Shown here piece after piece: positions 27,482 through 36,082 of a stretch of DNA of 44,387 nt. This DNA comes from Paenibacillus whitsoniae. GTDB lineage: Bacteria > Bacillota > Bacilli > Paenibacillales > NBRC-103111. The DNA is taken from assembly GCF_003955665.1 (NCBI RefSeq), contig NZ_RXHU01000026.1:837-45223 (forward strand), written 5' to 3'. Both the position numbers and the translations under genes were made by a program. The first letter of the stretch is position 1. Each line of letters begins with the position of its first letter. A model generated the notes under the pieces. It had not been told where the DNA came from, searched no databases, and saw nothing but the letters and a program-made list of their open reading frames with translations.

Positions 27482-27520
27482 ATGACTGTTCGTATATACG
27501 CTGCAGGGTACCTTGTCTAA
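27482..27520 (+). CDS. possible 12-residue leader peptide or translated remnant
   Basis: ATG at 27482 is preceded by a textbook AAGGAGG at 6-nt spacing and encodes MTVRIYAAGYLV before TAA. The ribosome site can pair with the upstream CTCCT (CTCCTctttttTAAGGAG), which would hide it. No plus-strand gene follows (the amidase gene is antisense), so a leader role has no obvious target. It may be a chance arrangement or the 5' remnant of a lost gene. Confidence 0.2.
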   Translation: MTVRIYAAGYLV

Positions 27521-27528
27521 TATTTTCG

Positions 27529-28506
27529 TTATTTTCCCGCCAAAAAGCGCTCAATCCCATCCGCCATCCCTTGCACCAACTGCTGCTGGTAATCTGCTTC
27601 GGACATGCGCTTATCTTCCTCGGGATTCGTCATAAAGCCGATTTCAGCCAGGACCACCGGCACCTTCGACCAGTTAAACCCGCTCAGATCCTCGCGGGCC
27701 GAAAGGCCGCGGCCTTTCTGACCTGTGGCCGCCTGTAGTCCGGCGAGCATGAACGAGGCGGCTTCCTTGCTCTCCGCGGCGATCGGCTTTGTCGCCGCTA
27801 CGCTCGGCGACGGGTACAGCACCGAGAACCCTCGGGTACTCGCCGAGCCGTCCCCGTCCGCATGAATGCGGACGGTCAGCGCAGCGCCCGCCTCGTTCGA
27901 CATCTCCGCGCGCTGCTTGTTGCTGAGGTCGACGTCATGCGTCTCCCGTGTCATCGCGACCTCGAAGCCGCGTCGCTGTAGCTCGTCGCGCAGGAGGAGC
28001 GACACCTCCAGATTCAGCACATACTCTGGCTTCTTTGTACTGACCCCGGTCGTGCCCGAGCTGACCTTGGCCTTCGTCTCGCGCGTGTCCGGCCCCACGG
28101 GCTCGGGCTCGTTGTTCCCCCGGCGCTGATGGCCGGGGTCGAGCATGACCAGCTTGCCGGATGCGCGCACCGGCGAGCTGGCCTGGTTTGCCGCCGCGGC
28201 CGCTTGCGCGGCGGCCGCCGAACCACCCCCAGCAGCGGCTTCGCTCGCTGCGGCTCCTGCTGGCTGCGCGGATGCCGCAGCCCCATCCCCGGTGCCCGGC
28301 GCTTCGCCCGCCGGGCCAACCGTCGCTGGCGGTGCTACGCCGCCAGCCAGCCCCGCGCCGCCGCTAGGCGCGGCGCTCACACTTACCGCCGGCGTGCCCG
28401 TGGCCGCCGGCGCGCCGGCCCCGTCGCGAGCCGAGCACGCGGCAAGCGCGACCACAACCAGCACCACCACAGCGGTGCTGCACACGCCTCTTTTCCACAT
28501 TTGCAT
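27529..28506 (-). CDS. N-acetylmuramoyl-L-alanine amidase, lipoprotein (Amidase_3)
   Basis: 325 residues. A lipoprotein signal (VVVLVVVALAAC, Cys24) leads into an unusual low-complexity Ala/Gly/Pro/Ser linker of about 90 residues with strongly GC-biased codons. The catalytic domain (about 115-325) has the Zn-binding and catalytic motifs of Amidase_3: VMLDPGHQRRG, the Glu of MTRETHD, RIHADGDGS and VVLAEIGFMTNPEEDKRM. It cleaves the amide between N-acetylmuramic acid and L-alanine of peptidoglycan, outside the membrane, in growth, division or sporulation. GGGGGT precedes ATG 28506. It is divergent from the 42-residue membrane protein, with about 60 bp between start codons. Confidence 0.92.
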   Translation of the reverse strand: MQMWKRGVCSTAVVVLVVVALAACSARDGAGAPAATGTPAVSVSAAPSGGAGLAGGVAPPATVGPAGEAPGTGDGAAASAQPAGAAASEAAAGGGSAAAAQAAAAANQASSPVRASGKLVMLDPGHQRRGNNEPEPVGPDTRETKAKVSSGTTGVSTKKPEYVLNLEVSLLLRDELQRRGFEVAMTRETHDVDLSNKQRAEMSNEAGAALTVRIHADGDGSASTRGFSVLYPSPSVAATKPIAAESKEAASFMLAGLQAATGQKGRGLSAREDLSGFNWSKVPVVLAEIGFMTNPEEDKRMSEADYQQQLVQGMADGIERFLAGK

Positions 28507-28566
28507 AACTTTACCCCCAACACCTCAAACTAACCTCACATCACACTTCCGTCCAGGAGGTTTCTC

Positions 28567-28695
28567 ATGACAACACTTTGGCATTTCATTACCGACCGCT
28601 GGCTGTCGATCTGCTTGATCCTCGGCGCCCTCATCGCCATCTGGTTCGTGTACAAGAACAAAGACAAATACATCCGCGGCTGGAGCGATCAGTAA
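28567..28695 (+). CDS. 42-residue single-TM membrane protein
   Basis: ATG at 28567 has a strong ribosome site (CAGGAGGTTTCTC). The product starts MTTLWHFITDRWLS, has one hydrophobic helix (about 13-29, ICLILGALIAIWFVY) and a charged tail KNKDKYIRGWSDQ. The aromatic-flanked helix with a positive C-terminal tail suggests insertion with the tail inside the cell. I do not recognise a named family. It is divergent from the cell-wall amidase, with the four-dyad element 28846-29037 about 150 bp downstream. Confidence 0.7.
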   Translation: MTTLWHFITDRWLSICLILGALIAIWFVYKNKDKYIRGWSDQ

Positions 28696-28845
28696 CTAGG
28701 CTAGTGGTCTGCCGATTGGTAGACAAGAAGCTGCATACCCGGTCGTACTCCAACATGCGCGAAACCTAAACGCGCGCTGCATCGCCGGCCCATCGCGACG
28801 ACGGTCCTTTGTCTGCGATAGAGCTAGGTTAGAGTTGAGCGCAAG

Positions 28846-29037
28846 CCTAGCAGGGGCTAAGCCCCCTTAGCACGGCAAAACATCACTTTTTCCCTGCCTT
28901 AGCAGGGCCTAGCCCCTCTTAGGAATGCGAAATTTGCCCATTTTGTCGCTTTCCGCGAACTTTAGAAGGGTTTATACCCTCTTAACTCCGCATAATTGTT
29001 CTTTTCCGCCTCCTTAGCAGGGGCCAGACCCTCTTAG
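28846..29037. repeat. four-dyad repeat element, second arm class (TTAGnAGGG/CCCTnTTAG)
   Basis: Four aligned 25-bp imperfect dyads start at 28846, 28898, 28961 and 29013 (spacing 52, 63, 52). Left arms read CTTAGCAGGG or TTTAGAAGGG; right arms read CCCTCTTAG or CCCCCTTAG. The spacers are 27, 38 and 27 bp and hold GCGAAATTTG-like cores. The layout matches the elements at 8966 and 43965 although the arm sequences are unrelated. It lies between the small membrane protein gene and the pur operon terminator. Confidence 0.82.
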
Positions 29038-29056
29038 CGATGGGGAGCTCACTCAT

Positions 29057-29116
29057 CAAAAAAACACAGCCATCGCGCGTCCGCCAAGGCGCTCCGCTTT
29101 CTCGATGACTGTGTTT
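29057..29116 (-). terminator. purD: pur operon terminator
   Basis: On the minus strand AAACACAGTCATCG pairs with CGATGGCTGTGTTT (one mismatch) around a GC-rich inner hairpin, followed by a T run. It lies about 110 bp past the purD stop. Confidence 0.9.
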
Positions 29117-29226
29117 GCTGTTCTTGCATGCCGTGCTGCGCTTACCTCAGAGGTTTCTGAGCAGCCATCCGCCACTTGGCAGACCCGCTCGCATCCTTAC
29201 AGGTGCCAGCACGTTCGCCTTGCTTT

Positions 29227-30486
29227 CTACTTCAATGCCTTCAGCGCAATATCCGTCCGGTAATGCTTACCCTCAAAATGAATCCGATCCACGATGCTGT
29301 ACGCCTTCTCACGCGCTTCGACGATGTCTTTGCCAAGACCGGTAATGCCCAGCACGCGTCCGCCGTTCGTGACGATTTGGCCGTTCTCCACCGCCGTGCC
29401 AGCGTGGAAAACCAGCGCATCCTTCACGTCGTCAAGGCCTGTGATTGGCAGACCTTTCGGATACGAGGCCGGGTATCCTGGCGAAGCCACGATGACGCAC
29501 ACCGCCGCCTCGTCACTCCACTCGATCGGCTGCTCCGCCAGCGTGCCGTTGTTAATGGACAGCATGATGTCCATCAGGTCCGTTTTCAAACGCGGCAAAA
29601 TCACCTGCGTCTCCGGATCCCCGAAGCGCGCGTTGAACTCGATCGTTTTGACCCCATCCGGTGTTAAAATAAGTCCGCCATACAGCACGCCCTTGAACGG
29701 ACGGCCTTCGCTCACCATCGCATCCGCCGTCGGCTGGATGATGTTCTTAAGCGCCTCCTGCACGATGCTGTCCGGTACGTGAGGCAACGGGGAGTATGTG
29801 CCCATGCCGCCTGTGTTTGGGCCTTTATCGCCGTCAAAGACCGGCTTATGGTCCTGCGAAGGCACCATCAAACGCACGGTCGAGCCGTCTACGAATGCCA
29901 GCAAGGACATTTCTTGCCCTGTGAGGAACTCTTCGATAACCACGCTTGCGCCGGATTTACCGAACACTTGGCCTACCATGATGTCGCTCAGTGCAGCCTC
30001 AGCCTCTTCCATCGTTTGTGCGACCGTCACGCCTTTGCCTGCTGCCAGACCGTCTGCTTTGATGACAATCGGCGCCTTCTGCGAACGCAGATACGCGAGC
30101 GCCGACTCATAGTCGGTGAACGATTCGTATGCCGCCGTCGGGATGTTGTATTTTTTGAGCAGCTGCTTCATAAAAACCTTACTGCCCTCAATAATCGCCG
30201 CATTCGCGCGCGGTCCGAAGCAGGCAATGCCGTTCGCTTCCAAATGGTCGACAAGGCCCGCTGCCAAAGGATCGTCAGGCGCTACCATGACGTAGTCGAT
30301 CGCATTTTCCTTGGCAAATATGGAGATCTCCTCGAATTGCAGCTCCGTAATCGGCACGCACTCGGCCAAAGTCGCAATCCCGCCGTTGCCCGGCGCACAG
30401 AACAATTTGCTGACTTTCGGGCTCTGACTCAGCTTCCATACAATGGCATGCTCGCGCCCGCCACGTCCAATCACTAATACACGCAT
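29227..30486 (-). CDS. purD: phosphoribosylamine-glycine ligase (GAR synthetase)
   Basis: 419 residues, usual family length. The start is ATG 30486 with AAGGGG at 10 nt; the longer TTG reading (30507) is rejected. It joins glycine to phosphoribosylamine using ATP (second step of IMP synthesis). An N-terminal MRVLVIGRGGREHAIVWKLS and an ATP-grasp core with KADGLAAGKGVTVAQTMEEA, GGMGTYSPLPHVPD and FNARFGDPETQ are seen. It is the last gene of the operon, 70 bp after purH. Confidence 0.97.
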   Translation of the reverse strand: MRVLVIGRGGREHAIVWKLSQSPKVSKLFCAPGNGGIATLAECVPITELQFEEISIFAKENAIDYVMVAPDDPLAAGLVDHLEANGIACFGPRANAAIIEGSKVFMKQLLKKYNIPTAAYESFTDYESALAYLRSQKAPIVIKADGLAAGKGVTVAQTMEEAEAALSDIMVGQVFGKSGASVVIEEFLTGQEMSLLAFVDGSTVRLMVPSQDHKPVFDGDKGPNTGGMGTYSPLPHVPDSIVQEALKNIIQPTADAMVSEGRPFKGVLYGGLILTPDGVKTIEFNARFGDPETQVILPRLKTDLMDIMLSINNGTLAEQPIEWSDEAAVCVIVASPGYPASYPKGLPITGLDDVKDALVFHAGTAVENGQIVTNGGRVLGITGLGKDIVEAREKAYSIVDRIHFEGKHYRTDIALKALK

Positions 30487-30556
30487 CGCTCGAATACCCC
30501 TTTTCAAGTGGAATGCCCACGGTCAGCCTCTCGATCGTGAGCATCCTGAGTTTATT

Positions 30557-32104
30557 TTAGTGTTTAAAATGACGTACGCCCGTCATCAGCATCGAAATAC
30601 CATTCTCATTCGCAACGCGGATGGAATCTTCGTCTTTAATGGAGCCGCCTGGTTGAATGACCGCCGTGATGCCGGCTTTTGCCGCCATTTCCAGCGTGTC
30701 GCCCATTGGGAAAAAGGCATCGGACGCAAGCACGGAGCCTTTTGCTTTGTCGCCCGCTTGCTCAATCGCGATTTTCGCTGCGCCTACGCGGTTCATTTGA
30801 CCCGCGCCGACGCCGATTGTCATATCGTCAGCAACCAGCACGATCGCGTTGGATTTCACGTGTTTCACAACTTTCCAGGCGAACAACAACTGCTTCAGCT
30901 CTTCTTCCGTCGGCTGACGCTCGGAAACGACCTTCAGATCGCTCTCAGCAAGCTGGTAAGCGTCGCTGTCTTGTACGAGCATGCCGCCTTCGACTGTCGT
31001 TACAACCGGCTGTGCAACCTTGCCGGCGATTTGGTCCAAACCGCTCACTTTGAGCAGGCGGATATTTTTCTTTTTCGCTAGGATCTCTTGCGCTTCCGGA
31101 GAGAAGTCAGGTGCGATGACGATTTCTAGGAAAATCTCATGCAGCAATTGCGCGGTCGCCTCGTCAATCGTACGGTTTGCCGCTACGATACCGCCAAAGA
31201 TGGACGTTGGGTCGGCTGCATACGCTTTTTGGTAAGCTTCCAGCACGTTCGTGCCGATGCCCACGCCGCAAGGGTTCATATGTTTCACCGCAACGACGGC
31301 TGGTTCGCTGAATTCTTTGACGATTTGCAGCGCCGTATTCGCGTCGTTGATGTTGTTATAGGAGAGCTCTTTGCCGTGCAGCTGCTCAGCTGTCGTGATG
31401 TTGCCTGCCGCTGCATTCGGTTTGCGGTAGAACGCCGCCGTTTGGTGCGGATTCTCGCCGTAGCGAAGGTCTTGCACTTTTTCGTACGTAACTGTGTAAC
31501 GCTCAGGGTAAGTCTCACCTTGCAGACCGGAGAGGTAGTCACCGATCAAGGCATCATAGGAGCCGGTGTGACGGAACACTTTGGCCGCCAGGCGTTTACG
31601 TGTGTCCAGCGTGGTGTCCCCAGTCTCTTGCACTTCTTCCAGCACTTTCGCGTAATCGGAAGCATCTACGACAACCGTGACGAAAGCGTGGTTTTTCGCA
31701 GCGGAACGCAGCATCGTAGGACCACCAATGTCGATGTTCTCGATCGCGTCCTCATACGTCACGTCAGGCTTCGCAATCGTTTGCGCGAACGGATACAGGT
31801 TTACGACAACCAGGTCGATGTAGTCCAGGCCGAGCTCTTTCATGCTCGCTTGGTGCTCTTCATTGTCGCGAACGGCCAGCAGCCCGCTGTGTACGGCAGG
31901 GTGCAGCGTCTTCACGCGTCCGTCCATGATTTCCGGGAAGCCTGTCACTTCGGAGATGCCGATGACCGGTACCCCTTTATCCTTCAATAAACTTTGCGTA
32001 CCGCCCGTCGAAATGATTTGAACGCCCAGCTTCGCCAGCTCGCTTGCGAACTCGACGATGCCCGTTTTGTCGGACACGCTGATCAGTGCTCTTTTGATTG
32101 CCAC
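30557..32104 (-). CDS. purH: bifunctional AICAR formyltransferase / IMP cyclohydrolase
   Basis: 515 residues. The start codon is GTG at 32104 with AGGAGGAAG 6 nt upstream. The N-terminal MGS-like IMP cyclohydrolase part ([31 protein letters not shown]) is followed by the AICAR formyltransferase domain ([56 protein letters not shown]). It performs the last two steps to IMP. It is separated from purN by 692 bp of repeat-rich DNA, which is unusual because purN and purH normally lie close together or overlap. A secondary promoter in that gap is possible, but I see no strong one. Confidence 0.97.
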   Translation of the reverse strand: MAIKRALISVSDKTGIVEFASELAKLGVQIISTGGTQSLLKDKGVPVIGISEVTGFPEIMDGRVKTLHPAVHSGLLAVRDNEEHQASMKELGLDYIDLVVVNLYPFAQTIAKPDVTYEDAIENIDIGGPTMLRSAAKNHAFVTVVVDASDYAKVLEEVQETGDTTLDTRKRLAAKVFRHTGSYDALIGDYLSGLQGETYPERYTVTYEKVQDLRYGENPHQTAAFYRKPNAAAGNITTAEQLHGKELSYNNINDANTALQIVKEFSEPAVVAVKHMNPCGVGIGTNVLEAYQKAYAADPTSIFGGIVAANRTIDEATAQLLHEIFLEIVIAPDFSPEAQEILAKKKNIRLLKVSGLDQIAGKVAQPVVTTVEGGMLVQDSDAYQLAESDLKVVSERQPTEEELKQLLFAWKVVKHVKSNAIVLVADDMTIGVGAGQMNRVGAAKIAIEQAGDKAKGSVLASDAFFPMGDTLEMAAKAGITAVIQPGGSIKDEDSIRVANENGISMLMTGVRHFKH

Positions 32105-32388
32105 TTGACTTCCTCCTAGAAATTAAGTTTGATGATTCAACTGCTGTATATATGATCATGTAAAACATAGATGATTTCAGTAAACTAACCGAGCCAGGGG
32201 CATGAATGACCTATTCAGGCAGATGGTTCGGCACGAACCTACTCCGGAAAAATGCACAATGCGCCTATCCGCACCAGACTAACCAGCCTTCAACGTACCC
32301 AAAAACCAGCTACTCCCAAACCCGTATCCACTCACAACTTCCGCACCGCATCAGACTATTAAGCCTTCAGCCGTCCGTTTCGCCCGAC
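32105..32388. other. intercistronic DNA upstream of purH, no gene seen
   Basis: No convincing ORF, RNA fold or terminator is visible. It is the purH-proximal part of the 692-bp purN-purH gap; the other part holds the repeats at 32389-32587 and 32594-32757. A weak minus-strand TTTACT/TACATG pair near 32165-32190 could be a secondary promoter. Confidence 0.4.
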
Positions 32389-32587
32389 CATCCTGCATTT
32401 TGTACATCAAATCTGGCCAAATCGCCGGATTCAACGTAATATCCTGCAAAAAGTACAGTAATTTTTCGCCCTGACCGCCAAAAACAGCCGTTTCGGGGGT
32501 AAAACCAGGAAATTACCTGTACAAAATGCAGGTAAACAAGCCCCAAAACGTCAAATCACCCAAATTTGATGTAGTTTTTGCAGGTTT
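32389..32587. repeat. candidate four-dyad repeat element, third arm class, inside the pur operon
   Basis: Aligned 23-bp units start at 32389, 32440, 32513 and 32565 (spacing 51, 73, 52). The clearest dyad is 32513-32535, with arms TTACCTG and CAGGTAA around TACAAAATG. CCTGCATTTTGTACA (32392-32406) is the exact reverse complement of TGTACAAAATGCAGG (32518-32532). Spacers hold GCCAAAAACAGCC-like cores. The spacing resembles the other elements, but units 1, 2 and 4 are degenerate. Confidence 0.55.
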
Positions 32588-32593
32588 GCGTAA

Positions 32594-32757
32594 CGCCTGG
32601 GCCAGAAGAACGCAGTTTTTGCACTTTCCCATAGCGCCTGGGATAGCAGAACACAGTTTCTGCAGCTTCCCATAGCGCCTGGGCCAGCAGAACGCACTTT
32701 CTGCAGCTTCCCATAGCGCCTGGGTCAACGAATTTCAAGCTTTCGCAGGTCCGCTCC
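32594..32757. repeat. 41-bp tandem repeat inside the pur operon
   Basis: Units start at 32594, 32635, 32676 and 32717 with the invariant CGCCTGGG; the first three units are about 85-90 percent alike and the fourth is degenerate, with a partial unit before 32594. Each full unit contains GCAGAA-N6-TTCTGC (best in units 2 and 3) and, across the unit junction, CCCAtagcgccTGGG, so two dyads recur every 41 bp (about four helical turns). There are no cas genes and no unique spacers, so it is not a CRISPR. Confidence 0.9.
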
Positions 32758-32772
32758 AACGTACAGCCAACG

Positions 32773-32809
32773 GGTGCGGTTATTGGGGTGTTCCCCCTAC
32801 AACCGCACC
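32773..32809 (-). other. strong hairpin over the purN stop codon
   Basis: On the minus strand GGTGCGGTT and AACCGCACC form a perfect 9-bp stem enclosing GGGG/CCCC. It spans the purN stop (32797-32799) and has no U tract, so it is more likely an mRNA-stabilising or processing structure than a terminator. Confidence 0.65.
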
Positions 32810-33408
32810 GTCACCCTGCGCCCATCCAGACTCACGCGATCCTCGCTGAGCCAGCGAATCACCTGCGGCAGCAGCACGTGCTCCGCCGCGTGGATGCGAT
32901 CCGTGAGCGACTCAACCGTCTCGTGCTCGTGGATTTCGACCGCGCGCTGCGCGATGATCGGGCCAGAGTCCAGCCCTCCATCCACGTAGTGCACGGTTAC
33001 GCCGGTCTGTTTCACGCCGTACTCCACGGCTTGTTCGATGGCACGCACGCCGGGGAACGAAGGCAGCAAAGACGGATGAATGTTAATCATACGTCCGTAG
33101 TAAGGCTCAACGAGCACGCTTGTAATGATCCGCATGTACCCGGCCATCACGATGAGATCGATTCCGCGAACGCGCAGCTCTTCCAGAATGATCGTCTCAT
33201 AGGCTTCGCGGCTCTCGTACTCCTTCGGGCTAAACGTGAACACAGGCACCCCCGCGGCCTTCGCCCGTTCGACGACGTACGCCTTCGGGCGATCACAGAC
33301 AAGAAGCTCGATGCGCACATCAAGCTTCCCCTTCTGCACCTGATCCACGATCGCCTGAAAATTCGAGCCCGAGCCCGAAGCAAAAACGGCGATCCGATAC
33401 GGCTGCAT
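32797..33408 (-). CDS. purN: phosphoribosylglycinamide formyltransferase 1
   Basis: 203 residues. It transfers a formyl group from 10-formyl-THF to GAR. Family motifs: IAVFASGSGSNFQAIVDQVQ, IDLIVMAGYMRIIT, INIHPSLLPSFPGVRAIEQA and the HYVDGGLDSGPIIAQ loop. The start overlaps the purM stop by one base (TAATG), so translation is coupled. The stop codon lies inside the hairpin 32773-32809, after which the operon is interrupted by repeats. Confidence 0.97.
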   Translation of the reverse strand: MQPYRIAVFASGSGSNFQAIVDQVQKGKLDVRIELLVCDRPKAYVVERAKAAGVPVFTFSPKEYESREAYETIILEELRVRGIDLIVMAGYMRIITSVLVEPYYGRMINIHPSLLPSFPGVRAIEQAVEYGVKQTGVTVHYVDGGLDSGPIIAQRAVEIHEHETVESLTDRIHAAEHVLLPQVIRWLSEDRVSLDGRRVTVRL

Positions 33409-34448
33409 TACACTTCAGCTCCTTGGAACGTGACCACACGTTCACCTTCGGTTACAACGCCAAGGCGGTACACTTTCTCGCCTTGCGCCTCCGCAGCGGC
33501 AATCGCCTTCTCGGCATCATCCGCCGCAACGACAATCACCATGCCGATGCCCATGTTGAATGTACGGAACATATCGTTGTTGGAGATGTTTCCGACACGC
33601 TGCATCAAGGAGAAGATCGGCAAAATCGGCCAGGAGCCGTATTGAATTTGAACATTCACGTTATCCGGCAGGACGCGTGGAATATTTTCCAGGAAGCCGC
33701 CGCCTGTAATGTGCGCCATGCCTTTAATCGCCACGCTGTCCAGCATGCCCAGCACAGGTTTCACGTACAATCTAGTCGGCTCCAGCAGCACGTTGCCCAG
33801 CTTGTCGCCCAGTTCGTCCACATGGCCTTGCAGCGTATAGCCGTTATCCTCAAGCAAAAGCTTGCGCACAAGCGAGAACCCGTTGCTGTGCACACCGCTC
33901 GAAGCCAGACCGAGCACCACGTCGCCCGGACGGATCGTAGAGCCGTCGATGATTTTTTTCTTGTCAACGATCCCTACGGTAAACCCGGCAATGTCATACT
34001 CCCCTTCCGCATACATGCCAGGCATTTCCGCCGTTTCACCACCGATGAGCGAACAGCCGGACTCAGCGCAGCCGTCAGCGATGCCTTTGATAATCGCTTC
34101 GATCTTCTCCGGCACGACTTTGTCGCAAGCCAGGTAGTCCAGGAAGAACAACGGCTCCGCGCCTTGAACGATAATATCGTTCACACACATCGCCACCGCG
34201 TCGATACCGATCGTATCATGCTTATCCATCGCAAAAGCGATTTTCAGCTTGGTGCCTACCCCATCTGTTCCCGACACGAGCACAGGCTCCTCGTACTTGT
34301 CTTTGTTCAGGCCGAAAAGCCCGCCGAAGCCTCCGAGGTCCGTTAAAACTTCAGGACGAAATGTCCGTTTGACGTGTTTTTTCATCCGTTCTACCGCTTC
34401 GTTCCCCGCGGCGATATCGACACCGGCTTTTTTGTAAGCATCCGACAC
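33408..34448 (-). CDS. purM: phosphoribosylformylglycinamidine cyclo-ligase (AIR synthetase)
   Basis: 346 residues. GTG start at 34448 with AAGGAG at about 10 nt. ATP-dependent ring closure of FGAM to AIR. Motifs: [56 protein letters not shown] and [19 protein letters not shown]. It starts 80 bp after the purF stop and is joined to purN. Confidence 0.97.
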   Translation of the reverse strand: MSDAYKKAGVDIAAGNEAVERMKKHVKRTFRPEVLTDLGGFGGLFGLNKDKYEEPVLVSGTDGVGTKLKIAFAMDKHDTIGIDAVAMCVNDIIVQGAEPLFFLDYLACDKVVPEKIEAIIKGIADGCAESGCSLIGGETAEMPGMYAEGEYDIAGFTVGIVDKKKIIDGSTIRPGDVVLGLASSGVHSNGFSLVRKLLLEDNGYTLQGHVDELGDKLGNVLLEPTRLYVKPVLGMLDSVAIKGMAHITGGGFLENIPRVLPDNVNVQIQYGSWPILPIFSLMQRVGNISNNDMFRTFNMGIGMVIVVAADDAEKAIAAAEAQGEKVYRLGVVTEGERVVTFQGAEV

Positions 34449-34528
34449 TGAGAAATCACTCCTTAAATGTATGTAGAAAGGGGCCGGCCAGCCATGACGC
34501 CGAACCCAACCGCCTTCCCAAAGTTATA

Positions 34529-36082
34529 TTAATCGCAAGCACAGCCAACCTTCGTCGTATCCACGATTTCCGTCGGGTACTCATTATCAAAGCAGGCCGT
34601 ACAGTAACCGCTTTTCGCACCGGAAGCGCCTTGACCGATCGAATCCAGCAGCCCTTCCCGCGTCAAAAAGTGCAAAGAATCGGCATTGATCGCCTTCCGA
34701 ATCTCTTCAATGGAGTTCATCGCGGCAATCAGCTCTTTGCGGTCCGGCGTATCGATCCCGTAGTAGCACGGGTTCATGAACGGCGGCGACGAAATGCGCA
34801 CATGCACTTCGGTAGCGCCCGCTTCGCGCAGTAGGTTCACGATGCGCAGCGACGTCGTACCGCGAACGATCGAGTCGTCGATCATGACGACGCGTTTGCC
34901 TTCGACGACTTTGCGCACGGCGCTCAGCTTCATTTTAACCCCTTGCTCCCGCAGCTCCTGGCTTGGGATGATGAACGTCCGGCCCGTGTAACGGTTCTTG
35001 ATCAGCCCGAGCTCGTAAGGAATCCCCGTCTGCTCGGCAAAGCCGATCGCCGCCGAAATACTCGAGTCCGGCACGCCGGTGACGACGTCCGCATCCACGA
35101 ACGCTTCCATCGCGAGGCGTTTGCCCATGCGTTTGCGCGCGGAGTGGATGTTGATCGTGTCGATGTCGCTGTCCGGACGGGCAAAATAGATGTACTCCAT
35201 CGCGCAGATCGCGCGTCTGCCCTCTTCCGTAAAACGCTCCGAGCGGAAGCCGTCGCGGTCCAGCACGATGATCTCGCCCGGCTGCACGTCACGCATGTAC
35301 GTTGCGCCGACCGCGTCGAACGCGCAGGACTCGGACGCGAACAGATACGCATCGCCAAGGCGACCGATCATGAACGGACGCAGTCCGTTCGGGTCCAGCG
35401 CCGCGATCAGCTTATCCTTCGTGACGATCAGGAACGCGAAGCCGCCGATGACTTGGTTCATGGCATCTTTGACCGCATCCACGATGTCATCGTGTTCAGA
35501 TCGCGCAATCAGATGCGCCATGACTTCCGTATCGCTCGTCGTCTGAAAAATCGAGCCCTTACGCTCCAGCTCACGCTTAATGATGTTCGCGTTGTCCAGA
35601 TTGCCGTTCGTCGCGATCGCCAGATCGCCCTCCCGGTATTTGAACACGAGCGGCTGCGCATTCGCCAGCTTGCTTTCCCCCGCTGTCGAGTAACGCACGT
35701 GCGCAATCGCCGTGGAGCCGACCAGCGGCTCCAAATTGTCGTTCGTAAACACTTCCTTGGCGAGACCCATGCCGCGGTAGTAGTTGAACTTGCCGTCCTC
35801 CACGGTGCAGATGCCGGCGCTCTCCTGACCACGATGCTGCAGGGCGTGCAGACCGTAATAGCAGAGCTGGGAAGCGTCGGGATGACCATATACCCCGAAC
35901 ACTCCGCACTCTTCATTCAATTTATCAAACATGCCGCCTTGACCGGCGACACCTTCGTTATAATACTCACCTGTCCAAAGCTCATGGGCTTTGCCTTCCA
36001 GCTCCGCTACAGGAGCTGCAGGCAGCTTGCCCACTTCTAGACCGGATGACGGCGTTGCGACGGTTCTCACGCCATTAGACAT
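34529..36082 (-). CDS. purF: amidophosphoribosyltransferase (PRPP amidotransferase)
   Basis: 517 residues. Committed step: PRPP plus glutamine to phosphoribosylamine. The N-terminal nucleophile is Cys59 ([20 protein letters not shown]); the preceding 58 residues would be a propeptide far longer than the 11 residues of B. subtilis PurF. The long start (ATG 36082) has AAGGA at 9 nt, while the internal Met51 codon has a poor site. The PRPP loop [14 protein letters not shown] is intact, and cysteines matching the [4Fe-4S] ligands of the B. subtilis type are present: SCAFD, NPCYYG and CTAC near the C-terminus. The start overlaps the purL stop by 16 bp, so translation is likely coupled. Confidence 0.96.
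   Translation of the reverse strand: MSNGVRTVATPSSGLEVGKLPAAPVAELEGKAHELWTGEYYNEGVAGQGGMFDKLNEECGVFGVYGHPDASQLCYYGLHALQHRGQESAGICTVEDGKFNYYRGMGLAKEVFTNDNLEPLVGSTAIAHVRYSTAGESKLANAQPLVFKYREGDLAIATNGNLDNANIIKRELERKGSIFQTTSDTEVMAHLIARSEHDDIVDAVKDAMNQVIGGFAFLIVTKDKLIAALDPNGLRPFMIGRLGDAYLFASESCAFDAVGATYMRDVQPGEIIVLDRDGFRSERFTEEGRRAICAMEYIYFARPDSDIDTINIHSARKRMGKRLAMEAFVDADVVTGVPDSSISAAIGFAEQTGIPYELGLIKNRYTGRTFIIPSQELREQGVKMKLSAVRKVVEGKRVVMIDDSIVRGTTSLRIVNLLREAGATEVHVRISSPPFMNPCYYGIDTPDRKELIAAMNSIEEIRKAINADSLHFLTREGLLDSIGQGASGAKSGYCTACFDNEYPTEIVDTTKVGCACD

Noticed and set aside
32594..32757. CRISPR array
   Set aside because: Repeats are contiguous with no unique spacers, and there are no cas genes in the window.
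32513..32759. Two overlapping minus-strand ORFs with repeated ALWEAAE/GAMGKCK-type peptides
   Set aside because: They are translations of the 41-bp tandem repeat in two frames, with no ribosome site.
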